DNA from: Kocuria sp. cx-455 | Lineage (GTDB): Bacteria > Actinomycetota > Actinomycetes > Actinomycetales > Micrococcaceae | NCBI RefSeq assembly: GCF_014698015.1 | Contig: NZ_JACXBS010000001.1 | Span: 310,001 to 374,000, forward strand | DNA: 64,000 nt | Direction of reading: 5' to 3' | Shown here: one piece after another, positions 15,351-24,029 of the stretch | How the letters are laid out: each line of letters begins with the position of its first letter | Numbering within the stretch: position 1 is the stretch's first letter | The notes under the pieces: model-generated | The model's input: only the letters and a program-made list of their open reading frames with translations | Database searches by the model: none | What the model was told of the DNA's origin: nothing | Translations under genes and position numbers: made by a program

Positions 15351-17831
15351 ATGAGTCAACAAACCATGCACGAAACGGAAGTACCGACCACTCCGGAGCT
15401 GTCCGACCTACGGGTGGACAGGGTGGCGGGCCTGTCCGCGGAGGAACCGTTCTTGACCCTCGACCGGACCGTGCTCGTCGAAGCGGAACTGACGTCCCGT
15501 GAGAAAGTGTCCGCAAGACTGGGCGAACTCGTCTCCGAGGTCCTCTTCCGTCTCGTCCCTCGGCTCCAGGAGGACCCGGCCGCGCGACGTCGTACCCTGG
15601 CGGTGCGCCGCTGCACCCGACCGGGAAAAACACCGCGCTCGGAGGACATCGAGGTGGTGAGGCAGGCAGCATCCGAGCATCTGCATGCAGGGGACCGAGA
15701 GCTGCTGGAACAGTGGGTTCAGGCGGTCCGAGCCCGCGACATGACCCGCGAACGCTTTGTGGCCGAGTATGCGCGCGAGGTGGGCGAGGCCGAACGCGCC
15801 ATGAGATCGGTGGCCCGCCAAGAGCCATTTGCCCGGGGTGTGGCCCACGCCAGCCCGAGTCTCGGTGCCTGCCTGGATTCCATCGATACGGCTCCGTACA
15901 CGCAAGGCTCCCGTGGCCTCAGCAGTTACGCGAGCCGCGCCGCATTCAAGACGAGCCCGTTCAGTGAGCTCACCACCGTGACCCACAACGGGCGACCGGA
16001 ACCCCGCAGCGAACAGCTGTACGTGGCGCCCAGCGTGCTCCACGAATGGTTCCTGGCCATGACCCAGGACCCAGAATTGGCCCGCAGTTTTTCCGTGGAG
16101 CCATTGGACACCGGACGGACCGATATCCGCCAGGAGCCCGCCTTGGTGGCGGAGACCCTGCACACACCGCAATTCACCTGGCTCCAGGACCAGCGGGTGG
16201 ATCTGCGCGAGTACGCTGACGTGCTCGACAGGCTGCGTTGGCTGGGGCGACAACCGGTGGCGACCTACTTGGAGGCCATTGGCGGGGACAATCCATTTGC
16301 CACCCTGAGTAGATTGTGCGCGGTGAACGTGGTCCGATTCGTTGCACCATGGGCTTACGCCACCACCGATCGACTGGGAGCTTTGATCTCCGCCCTGGAA
16401 ACCCAGGACTCGGAAAAGTCCCAATGCATCACCCAGCAATTGCGGAACATCCGGAGTGCACTTCAAACGCTCCACGGCGCGTCTGGAGTTCGCAGGGCTG
16501 AGATTCTTCGTGATCTTCCCACCCCCAGGTTGCCGGGTGTTCCGTCCACCGCCGTCTTCAGCGACGTGATGGGTGGAGTCAGGGTCCCCAGCTCCATGCC
16601 TTCCGCCGAGGCGGAATTGACCAGGGTACTTGCCGATACCAGGCCACTGATCTTCCGGAGTTTCATTTACGGGCAGCTGTACACAGATTTCACGGAGACC
16701 TTCGGCGCGGGTGGTCGTTGCGACGACGTCGCCGGGTACCTCAGCGCCCTGGCCGCCACCCCGGCGCTGCACCGCGCCATCATCAAGGACATGACCGCGA
16801 GCCTTGGGGATGTGGCCCAGACCCGCAACGCCCCCGTGGGGCGTTCGAGCGCGGCGCCGTCGTGCGCTGTGATGTACCAGGTCAGTGCCGGCTCGACCGA
16901 GGAGGCCAGGACCGGGGAGGGGGTGCTGGTGCTCAATCAGTTCAACCCGGGCCTGGGAGGACTGGTTGCCCGGTTCGAACCGGGCGAGAACGGGACATCC
17001 GAAGTGCGGGACGGCTTGCGCGCCTGGATCAGTCGGCTGTACCCGGAGGCCACACCGCTCGAATTCATCACGTCCTCCGGCGTCAATGACATGCAAGCGG
17101 TATCGGAAGGGACGCTACCTCGATTGGTGTGGCCCACGGACACCCCGCGCGCGGACAACGGCACTCACGCGGTAGTCCTCGCCGACCTTCACCTACGCCA
17201 CGTCCCGGAGACGGGCACCATTGAGCTCAGGGACAGCGAGGGGCGGCCCGTGGCTCCCGTCTACCTGGGACTGGTGCCTGCCCACCTGCTCAGTGGGGCC
17301 CCGCGAATTCTGGCCGTTCTGGGGGACCCGTGGGTGAACAGGGCCACCTGGCTCGTCAAGGATCTCGGAGCCGGGTCCGAAAACCCATCCGGAACGGACC
17401 GTGGGACGCATCAACCTCGTGTGCAGCGGGGTCGCGTGGTTTTCAAGCGCGAGTCCTGGACCGTGCCGGCCGAGCACGTGCCCGTCCCGGAGCCGCACGA
17501 GACGGAGAAGGACTACTTCAGGCGGCTGCAGCGGTTCCGCGACAGGTGGCTGCTCCCCCGGGACGTGTTCGTCCGAACCCGGGGGCCCCAGTCGGGGATG
17601 GGCGGAACAACATCGAAACCCGCGTGGGCTTCCTTTGCATCGCCCCACGCGTGGGCGCCCGTGGCGGAGCGACTCAAGACTGCTAGGAGCGTGACGTTCC
17701 AGGAGGCTCTACCCGCCGGTGCGGACGGATACTGGTTCACCGACGACCAGGGGCACCGCCGGGCCGTGGAGCATATCTCCTTTCTCACCTGGCCCTCGGA
17801 AGCCACCTTCACGGAGGAGGCAACACCATGA
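15351..17831 (+). CDS. LanB-type dehydratase, glutamylation domain protein
   Basis: 826-residue protein equal to the N-terminal part of class I lanthipeptide dehydratases. It uses glutamyl-tRNA to glutamylate Ser and Thr of the precursor. The family stretch SYASRAAFKTSPFSELTTV (about 192-210) is the counterpart of the conserved R-x-T-PFGLF region. The length fits the split dehydratases of thiopeptide and goadsporin clusters, with the elimination domain on the next gene, whose ATG overlaps its stop by four bases. No dedicated GluRS or tRNA-Glu gene is visible nearby. Confidence 0.87.
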   Translation: MSQQTMHETEVPTTPELSDLRVDRVAGLSAEEPFLTLDRTVLVEAELTSREKVSARLGELVSEVLFRLVPRLQEDPAARRRTLAVRRCTRPGKTPRSEDIEVVRQAASEHLHAGDRELLEQWVQAVRARDMTRERFVAEYAREVGEAERAMRSVARQEPFARGVAHASPSLGACLDSIDTAPYTQGSRGLSSYASRAAFKTSPFSELTTVTHNGRPEPRSEQLYVAPSVLHEWFLAMTQDPELARSFSVEPLDTGRTDIRQEPALVAETLHTPQFTWLQDQRVDLREYADVLDRLRWLGRQPVATYLEAIGGDNPFATLSRLCAVNVVRFVAPWAYATTDRLGALISALETQDSEKSQCITQQLRNIRSALQTLHGASGVRRAEILRDLPTPRLPGVPSTAVFSDVMGGVRVPSSMPSAEAELTRVLADTRPLIFRSFIYGQLYTDFTETFGAGGRCDDVAGYLSALAATPALHRAIIKDMTASLGDVAQTRNAPVGRSSAAPSCAVMYQVSAGSTEEARTGEGVLVLNQFNPGLGGLVARFEPGENGTSEVRDGLRAWISRLYPEATPLEFITSSGVNDMQAVSEGTLPRLVWPTDTPRADNGTHAVVLADLHLRHVPETGTIELRDSEGRPVAPVYLGLVPAHLLSGAPRILAVLGDPWVNRATWLVKDLGAGSENPSGTDRGTHQPRVQRGRVVFKRESWTVPAEHVPVPEPHETEKDYFRRLQRFRDRWLLPRDVFVRTRGPQSGMGGTTSKPAWASFASPHAWAPVAERLKTARSVTFQEALPAGADGYWFTDDQGHRRAVEHISFLTWPSEATFTEEATP

Positions 17832-18814
17832 GTGTCAATGCAGCTCCGCGCAGATCCGCCTTGCTCGGCGGATTGATCGACAAGCCCGAATGGTGGTTCG
17901 TGAGGCTCTACACGGGCGGGTTCGCCGGGGCGGACGCCATGATTTCGGAGCTGATCCCACCCCTGGTGGCCCATGCACGTGAGCTGGGGATCCACCGGTG
18001 GTTCTACATGCGATACATGGACCCCTCGGGGCCCCACATCCGGCTCCGGATCAAGGGCACGCGGGACGTCCTGGATGTCACGGAGAGCGGCTACCGGGCG
18101 TTGGTCACGGATCTGGAGACCGCGCTGGCTCAAGAAGAGCACAGCCATCCCTTTGTCATGCCTGTGAACGAACAGAACTACTTGGGCGCCGCCAGTATCG
18201 GTGGGCGTGGCGCACTCTACGAACCCGAGTACACCAAGTACGGAGGGATCCACGGCGTGGAACTGGCCGAGCAACTCTTCGAGTTCTCGTCTGACCTCGG
18301 TGTCTGGGCCACGGGACGGCTCGATAAGACACCGGACAGGGCAGGGCTGGCTGCTCTCCTGCTGTTCGACGCCGTGCACATCGGCTTGGACGCGGCACGG
18401 TTCACCGGCGTCCCCCCGGGGGCGAATTGGCAAGGGTACTGGGATCAGCATCTGACGTGGTGGACCGGAGATTTCGGCGCCAATGCGCCTCGTGCACGGA
18501 AGACGATCCAGTCGAGTGTTGAAACCAGGATGCCGGATGTTCGATGCCGGTTGGACAGGCTGGCAGCCATGCCCTCGGTCACGGGATGGCGGCGGAATTG
18601 GCGGGCCGCAGTTCATCGTTACGTGGTTCGCGCCATGACCGAGGGCATCGACCTGACGCCAATGCATCTGATCTTCCACCAAGGCCACATGATGACCAAT
18701 CGGCTCGGGTTCCTGCCCCGAGAGGAGGCGCTTCTGGGTCAGTATGCGCGGCTGTACCGCAGTGAGGACGGGCCCGTCACCTCTGCCCACGGGGGTGAAA
18801 CTAATCCAGAGTGA
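17828..18814 (+). CDS. LanB C-terminal domain protein (glutamate elimination), thiopeptide-type
   Basis: 328-residue stand-alone Lant_dehydr_C protein. It shows the hallmarks WWFVRLYTGG (22-31), WFYMRYMDPSGPHIRLRI (58-75), the YGGIHG segment, and the C-terminal FHQGHMMTNRLGF (about 283-295), which matches the His/Asn-Arg region of elimination domains. It should remove glutamate to leave dehydroalanine and dehydrobutyrine. The same fold also gives pyridine-forming [4+2] enzymes in thiopeptide clusters, but only one copy is present here. Its 3' end overlaps the convergent response-regulator gene by 14 bases. Confidence 0.83.
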   Translation: MSVNAAPRRSALLGGLIDKPEWWFVRLYTGGFAGADAMISELIPPLVAHARELGIHRWFYMRYMDPSGPHIRLRIKGTRDVLDVTESGYRALVTDLETALAQEEHSHPFVMPVNEQNYLGAASIGGRGALYEPEYTKYGGIHGVELAEQLFEFSSDLGVWATGRLDKTPDRAGLAALLLFDAVHIGLDAARFTGVPPGANWQGYWDQHLTWWTGDFGANAPRARKTIQSSVETRMPDVRCRLDRLAAMPSVTGWRRNWRAAVHRYVVRAMTEGIDLTPMHLIFHQGHMMTNRLGFLPREEALLGQYARLYRSEDGPVTSAHGGETNPE

Positions 18815-19484
18815 CCAGGCCATTGCGGTAGGCCTTGATGACCACCTGGACCCGGTCACGGACCCCCATCTTGGTCATGATGCGCCCGATGTGGGACTTC
18901 ACGGTGGGCTCCGCGATGAAGAGCCCCTGGGAAATCTCCCGGTTACTCTTCCCATCGCACAGCAGGTTGATCACATCGATTTCTCGTTCGCTGAGCTGCA
19001 GGCCCTGGGCCACGGACTCGGGATCATTCTTGGGGCGGGACGGGTTGGAGACCACGGAGTTGACCAGAACTTCGGTCACGCGGGGGGATGCCATGAACTC
19101 TCCGGCTATCGCAGATCGAATACCGGCCACGATGTCCTCGGGCTCGGAGTCCTTAAGGAGGTAGGCGCTGGCACCGGCTCGAAGGGCGGGGATCACGTAC
19201 TCCTCCGAATGGAACGTGGTCACCGCAACCACCTTGGTGTTCGGGCATTCAACCAGGACTTCTTCGGTGGCTGCTACCCCGTCCAGACGAGGCATTTGGA
19301 GATCCATCAGTACCACGTCCGGTTGAAGGGTCTTGGCCTGGATGACTGCCGAGCGGCCGTCCTGCGCTTCTCCGACGACCTCCATCCCCGGCTCGTTCTC
19401 GATGAACACTCTCAGTGCCTGACGCATGAGCTTCTGATCATCGGCCAGGAGAAGACGGATAGGAGCGGCGGGGGGTTCTTCCAT
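18801..19484 (-). CDS. NarL/LuxR-type response regulator
   Basis: 227-residue two-component regulator. The receiver domain starts with RLLLADDQKLMRQAL and holds the phosphorylated Asp in VVLMDLQMP; the C-terminal LuxR helix-turn-helix reads LSEREIDVINLLCDGKSNREIS with a following TVKSHIGRIM. It faces the histidine kinase gene across a small secreted-peptide gene and ends inside the last RiPP enzyme gene on the other strand. The ATG at 19484 is preferred since it begins just before the receiver domain; a GTG eight codons upstream is open. Target genes are probably the RiPP operon, by position only. Confidence 0.85.
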   Translation of the reverse strand: MEEPPAAPIRLLLADDQKLMRQALRVFIENEPGMEVVGEAQDGRSAVIQAKTLQPDVVLMDLQMPRLDGVAATEEVLVECPNTKVVAVTTFHSEEYVIPALRAGASAYLLKDSEPEDIVAGIRSAIAGEFMASPRVTEVLVNSVVSNPSRPKNDPESVAQGLQLSEREIDVINLLCDGKSNREISQGLFIAEPTVKSHIGRIMTKMGVRDRVQVVIKAYRNGLVTLD

Positions 19485-19711
19485 GAGCACGACAATAGCG
19501 GGAAACACATATTACTGACGGGTAAGAGCCGGGGGGTGGGGGGCCGAGCAGGCGGGGACCCCGAGCGGTGGGTACACGCGGGGGCGCTACGACTTTGGTC
19601 GGAACGAGGAGTATCCGAATGGAGCTGTGGCGTGAGTCACGTGTGCGGTTGAGTGGTCCCAAGAAGCCGAGGGAACCCCCAGGCACACCGCTTTCAGAAA
19701 GAAGACGATCC

Positions 19712-19906
19712 ATGAAGAACTCGCTCCGCTCCCTCGCCGTCGCTACTTCCGTCATTGCGTGCCTGGCTGTCGGCACTTCGCCGGCCAGTGCTTTGCCTGT
19801 GATCTCCGGCCCCGTGGTGCCCGGGCAGCAGCTGGTCAAGGGTGGAGATTCACCCAACGGACTCCTTCCGGATGACTTCCTGTGCAAGCTGTTCCGCAGC
19901 TGCTGA
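19712..19906 (+). CDS. Small secreted peptide between response regulator and kinase
   Basis: 64-residue peptide with a clear Sec signal: basic start MKNSLRS, hydrophobic core VATSVIACLAV, and a probable cleavage after SPASA (about residue 27). The mature part of about 37 residues begins LPVISGPVVPGQQ and ends FLCKLFRSC, with two Cys six positions apart that could form a disulphide ring. AGAAAGAAG precedes the ATG and a 14-bp hairpin follows the stop. I do not recognise the family; a signal peptide for the kinase or a small bacteriocin/immunity factor are possible. Confidence 0.65.
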   Translation: MKNSLRSLAVATSVIACLAVGTSPASALPVISGPVVPGQQLVKGGDSPNGLLPDDFLCKLFRSC

Positions 19907-19928
19907 TCACGAAGAACCCGTCCCCGAT

Positions 19929-19966
19929 CTCACGGACGCCCCCACCATGGTTGGGGCGTCCGTGAG
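19929..19966. terminator. Terminator after the secreted-peptide gene
   Basis: Perfect 14-bp stem CTCACGGACGCCCC / GGGGCGTCCGTGAG around a 10-base loop, 22 bases after the stop codon. It makes the peptide gene a one-gene transcription unit. Confidence 0.8.
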
Positions 19967-20043
19967 CGTCCGGGGATGGAGCGCGCGGATTCGATGTGCA
20001 CAGCTACCGGCGGGAAAGCTGTGACCCGGCTAATCTGACGAAC

Positions 20044-21297
20044 GTGACACTGGAGTCCTTTGCGAAAACTGCCGGTAGTACGGCCCTCACCCCACGGGTA
20101 TCCGTGCGCTCAAGCATGTGGTCCGGGCGAAGGATGCATGTGGTGCTGCGCGTCCTGATCGTGGTGGCGGCGCTGATCAGTGACGGGATCTCGATCGTCA
20201 ACATCTTGTCCGGATATGACTACGGTTACGAATCCCCTGCGTTCGCCATGTACTTGGCCATTGTGGATCTCGGTTTGTGGATCACGGTGGCCTACGCGCC
20301 CAACTGGGTGTGGGTGCTCTTGCTCGGCAATCTGCTTCCGTTCGTGTTTAACGCCAGTGGCTATGGGGCCATCCCGGTGATGTCCTTGGTGGCCATGGCG
20401 TTCATCGCCTATTCCGCTCGTCGATCAGCGCTTATTGCTGCTTTATGCGTGGTCTTTGCGTGGGCCGTAGCCGTGACGGTCATGCGCCAGGATACGAATC
20501 TCATTTTTCTGTCGATCTTCCTCCCGTTCGGAATCTTTGCGATCATCCCCGGCCTAGGACTGCGTTACATGAACGCGCAGCGACAGGTCGATCAACAGAC
20601 CATCGAAGAGTTCGACCGGAGAGCTCTGGCGTCGCTGGAGGAGCAGCGCACAGAACTTGCCCGAGAACTTCACGACATCGTCGCTCACGACATCACGGTG
20701 ATTGCTATGCAAGCGAGGGCCGGGGCCATGAGTCGAGATGCGGACGAGAATGCCGAGACCTTCAACGTGATCGGCGATTCGGCACGCAGTGCATTGGACG
20801 ATCTACGTCGCCTGCTGCGTATCATGCGTGATTCCGGTGGCAGCGAGGATGTGGCTGAATCCTCGGCGGGCATTGATCTGCTCTCGGAATTGGGTCAGAT
20901 CAAAGAATCGCTGGAACGTTCATGCATCACCGTGCGAACGAGTGTGTCCGGGGACGTGGATCAGATCCCGGATGGTGTGCGTACCACTGTTCGCCGCCTG
21001 TTGCGCGAGGGGGCCACCAACGTGCTCAAGCACGCCCATGTGGAAGTCCCGGTGGAGGTCACAGTGTCCGTGGCAGCGGATGCCGTGGACGTGGAAGTCG
21101 TCAACACGGTCATTCCTCGTGAAGGGGAGCGAACTGAGCCACGTTTCGCCCGATCTGGGTTCGGCATCATGGGTTTGCGTGAACGCGTACAGCTCTTGGG
21201 TGGTCGGATCTCTTCCGGGGTGGTTGACGGGGGCCGGTGGCACCTCAGCGCCTCCATTCCGTTCCGCCCGGACACTCCCGGCTCACCGCGTACTTGA
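20044..21297 (+). CDS. Sensor histidine kinase (DesK/LiaS-like, HisKA_3)
   Basis: 417-residue membrane kinase. About five to six membrane helices fill residues 30-175, with no large extracellular domain, so it senses within or near the membrane. The phospho-acceptor motif ELARELHDIVAHDITVI lies around residue 215, and the C-terminal HATPase domain shows EGATNVLKHA and SGFGIMGLRERV. It pairs with the NarL-type regulator encoded divergently. I use the GTG at 20044; ATG at 20116 would still give all helices, and an upstream ATG at 19996 adds 16 unlikely residues. Confidence 0.85.
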   Translation: MTLESFAKTAGSTALTPRVSVRSSMWSGRRMHVVLRVLIVVAALISDGISIVNILSGYDYGYESPAFAMYLAIVDLGLWITVAYAPNWVWVLLLGNLLPFVFNASGYGAIPVMSLVAMAFIAYSARRSALIAALCVVFAWAVAVTVMRQDTNLIFLSIFLPFGIFAIIPGLGLRYMNAQRQVDQQTIEEFDRRALASLEEQRTELARELHDIVAHDITVIAMQARAGAMSRDADENAETFNVIGDSARSALDDLRRLLRIMRDSGGSEDVAESSAGIDLLSELGQIKESLERSCITVRTSVSGDVDQIPDGVRTTVRRLLREGATNVLKHAHVEVPVEVTVSVAADAVDVEVVNTVIPREGERTEPRFARSGFGIMGLRERVQLLGGRISSGVVDGGRWHLSASIPFRPDTPGSPRT

Positions 21298-21404
21298 AGA
21301 TTCGGTCACGCTCAGCCCACCCAGGGTCGGTCCACTAGACTTGAGATCAGGCCCACAGGCCATGGCTCTACCGTGCATCGGGAATCCAGTAGAAGGAGCA
21401 CTTC

Positions 21405-22427
21405 ATGCCCATCGCAACCCCTGACGTTTACGCCGAGATGATTGACCGGGCCAAGGAAAAGGGTTTTGCCTACCCGGCCATCAACGTGACCTCCTCCCAG
21501 ACCCTCAATGCCGCCATCCGTGGCTTCGCGGAGGCGGGCTCGGACGGCATCATTCAGGCATCCACCGGCGGCGCCGCCTACTGGTCCGGTTCCTCCGTCA
21601 AGGACATGGTGACCGGTTCGCTGGCCATGGCGGCGTTTGCCCGCGAGGTCGCCAAGAACTACGAGGTCAACATTGCACTGCACACCGATCACTGCCCTCA
21701 GGACAAGCTGGAAGGCTTCGTGCTGCCGCTGTTGGCCGAGTCCGAGAAGGCCGTGGCGCGCGGCGAGGACCCCATTTTCCAGTCCCACATGTGGGACGGT
21801 TCCGCCATTGAGCTGGATGAGAATCTCAAGATCGCTCAGGAGCTGTTGGAGCGCACCAATAAGGCCAAGATCATCCTCGAGGTCGAGATCGGTGCCGTGG
21901 GCGGCGAGGAGGACGGCGTCGAGGCCGAGATCAACGACAAGCTCTACACCACCGTCGAGGACGGCATGAAGACCATTGAGGCGCTGGGCGCCGGCGAGAA
22001 GGGCCGCTACATCACCGCTCTGACGTTCGGTAACGTGCACGGCGTGTACAAGCCGGGTGGGGTTAAGCTGCGTCCCGAGCTGCTCCAGCAGATCCAGCAG
22101 GAAGTGGGAGAGAAGATCGGTAAGGACCGTCCGTTCGACCTGGTTTTCCACGGCGGCTCCGGTTCCTCGGCCCAGGAGATCGCTGATGCGGTGTCCTACG
22201 GCGTGGTCAAGATGAACGTGGACACCGACACGCAGTACGCCTTCACCCGCCCCGTGGCCGGCTTCATGCTGCAGAACTACGACGGCGTCCTGAAGATCGA
22301 CGGCGAGGTCGGTAACAAGAAGAAGTACGACCCCCGCGTGTGGGGTGCCGAGGCAGAGACCGGCATGGCGACCCGCGTGGTCGAGGCCTGCCAGAACCTC
22401 GGTTCCGCAGGAACCTCCATCAAGTAA
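21405..22427 (+). CDS. fbaA: Fructose-bisphosphate aldolase, class II
   Basis: 340-residue zinc aldolase of glycolysis and gluconeogenesis, cleaving fructose 1,6-bisphosphate to glyceraldehyde 3-phosphate and dihydroxyacetone phosphate. Zinc ligands are in LHTDHCPQDKL (about 95-105) and FHGGSGSS, with active-site residues in EVEIGAVGGEEDG. Length fits class IIA enzymes. AGAAGGAG precedes the ATG. A TAGACT box at 21336-21341 could be the -10. A hairpin follows the stop. Confidence 0.95.
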   Translation: MPIATPDVYAEMIDRAKEKGFAYPAINVTSSQTLNAAIRGFAEAGSDGIIQASTGGAAYWSGSSVKDMVTGSLAMAAFAREVAKNYEVNIALHTDHCPQDKLEGFVLPLLAESEKAVARGEDPIFQSHMWDGSAIELDENLKIAQELLERTNKAKIILEVEIGAVGGEEDGVEAEINDKLYTTVEDGMKTIEALGAGEKGRYITALTFGNVHGVYKPGGVKLRPELLQQIQQEVGEKIGKDRPFDLVFHGGSGSSAQEIADAVSYGVVKMNVDTDTQYAFTRPVAGFMLQNYDGVLKIDGEVGNKKKYDPRVWGAEAETGMATRVVEACQNLGSAGTSIK

Positions 22428-22444
22428 TCGTCGTTTCACGAAAC

Positions 22445-22476
22445 CGGTGCCTCGCACGTTCTCGTGCGGGGCACCG
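22445..22476. terminator. Terminator after fbaA
   Basis: Stem CGGTGCCTCGCACG with CGTGCGGGGCACCG (one G-T pair) and a TTCT loop, 18 bases after the stop; followed by a short T-rich stretch. Confidence 0.8.
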
Positions 22477-22555
22477 CGTTGTTTAACCGCTGACGACGCC
22501 GCCGCGCCACCTCATTCCCGCCCGTGATCCACATCACTTGTTACGCTGCCTAGGC

Positions 22556-23950
22556 ATGGGAACGAGCCACGCAGACCACCAGATTCCTGACCAACCCTTC
22601 CTCGATCCGACAGTCAGCCCGGAACCGTCACGCGCTTACTTGGAGCAACTCGAGCGGGACACCGAGCGCCGCAAGAACAAGCTGGCGCACCACCTGGCAG
22701 ACCACGCTGGTGCGGCAGACGAGTTGCACGAGCGTCTCGAGTCCCTGGTCAATGACCAGGCCACCGACCTGCGCCGCGTGCTGCATGAACTGCACGAGCA
22801 CCCGGAAACGGCGTTCCAGGAACACTTTGCCGTTCAACAGATCCTCGCGCACCTCGAAGCCCACGACATCGCGGCGGAGAATCCCGCCTTCGGGCTGGCC
22901 ACCGCCATCCGCGCGGAGGTCGCCTCCGAAGACTTCGATCCGCAGCGCCACCGCACGATCGCGGTCATGTCGGAGTACGACGCCCTGCCCGGCATCGGTC
23001 ACGGTTGCGGCCACAATGTGATCGCGGTGACCGGGCTGGGCGCATTCGTCGCACTCGTCGGACTCATCCGCGAGAACCCCACTGCCTTTTCCGGCCGCGT
23101 GGTTTACCTGGGCACCCCCGCGGAAGAGGGGGAGGGCGGCAAGGAGATCATGGCTCGGGCCGGCGCGCTGGAGGGGGTAGACGCGGCCGCCATGGTGCAC
23201 TCCTACGTCACGGACCTCGTGGACCAGGTGTGGCTCGGCCGACGCCAATGCACGGTGCGTTACCGCGGTCGGGCTGCTCACGCGTCGTCGCACCCCTTCA
23301 TGGGACGCAACGCTCTCGACGCCGCCGTGCTCGCGTACCAGGGACTGGGGTTGCTGCGGCAGCAGACACCCCCGACCGATCGTGTCCACGCCGTGCTGCC
23401 CGAAGGCGGGGAGCGGCCGAACATCATCACCGAAACCGCCACCTTGCAGTTATACGTGCGCTCCCAACACCCGGAAACCCTCAAAGCGCTCTCGGAACGC
23501 GTCACCGACGTTCTCCGGGGCGCGGCCTTGATGGCCGGTGTGGGTGTGGAGATCGACTGGGACTCCACGCCGGCCACGCTGCCCGTGCTGGGTAATTCGC
23601 CGCTGTCCGATCGCTGGGTCCTGGCCCAGCGGCGTCGTGGGCGCGACCCGTACCCGGCGGGCACGGTCTCCGAAGTGCTGGCCGCATCCACGGACTTCGG
23701 CAACGTCAGTTACCGCATCCCGGGCATTCACCCGCTCATCAGCATCACGGATCAGGACACGGGCTTGCACACTCGAGACTTCGCGGCCGCGGCGGCCACC
23801 CCGCTCGCCGAGAGCGCCGGGGTCGACGGCGCCTACGGCCTGGCCGCGGTGGCCCTCGACTACCTGGCCGACGACGCTCTCGCTCACCACGTCACCGAGG
23901 ACTTTCAGGCCACCGGCGGCGGCTTAGCCGTGGAGAACTACTTCGGCTGA
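22556..23950 (+). CDS. M20-family amidohydrolase (AbgB/aminoacylase-like)
   Basis: 464-residue cytosolic metal-dependent amidohydrolase. The metal site is visible in MSEYDALPGIGHGCGHN (about 140-156) and GTPAEEGEGGKE, with a central dimerisation domain and a C-terminal STDFGNVSYRIPGIH. This is the pattern of the p-aminobenzoyl-glutamate hydrolase and N-acyl amino acid hydrolase group. The next gene is an AbgT-type transporter, so uptake and cleavage of an aminobenzoyl-glutamate or similar amide is the likely job. TACGCT eight bases before the ATG and no ribosome-binding site suggest a leaderless start. Confidence 0.85.
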   Translation: MGTSHADHQIPDQPFLDPTVSPEPSRAYLEQLERDTERRKNKLAHHLADHAGAADELHERLESLVNDQATDLRRVLHELHEHPETAFQEHFAVQQILAHLEAHDIAAENPAFGLATAIRAEVASEDFDPQRHRTIAVMSEYDALPGIGHGCGHNVIAVTGLGAFVALVGLIRENPTAFSGRVVYLGTPAEEGEGGKEIMARAGALEGVDAAAMVHSYVTDLVDQVWLGRRQCTVRYRGRAAHASSHPFMGRNALDAAVLAYQGLGLLRQQTPPTDRVHAVLPEGGERPNIITETATLQLYVRSQHPETLKALSERVTDVLRGAALMAGVGVEIDWDSTPATLPVLGNSPLSDRWVLAQRRRGRDPYPAGTVSEVLAASTDFGNVSYRIPGIHPLISITDQDTGLHTRDFAAAAATPLAESAGVDGAYGLAAVALDYLADDALAHHVTEDFQATGGGLAVENYFG

Positions 23951-24029
23951 ACCGGCTTCGACCGGCCATCACCCGACACGACTCACCCGCCCCTGACCGC
24001 GACCGATCACTGACCACCATGGAGCACAC

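Noticed and set aside
15408..17096. 562-codon open frame on the minus strand opposite the LanB gene
   Set aside because: It is a shadow of the plus-strand gene in GC-rich sequence: no family pattern, low-complexity His/Gly-rich reading, and the plus strand has clear LanB motifs and coupled starts.
6947..18814. Classic thiopeptide (kocurin/GE2270-type) cluster
   Set aside because: The precursor cores lack the Cys-rich thiopeptide pattern and no separate pyridine synthase gene is present.
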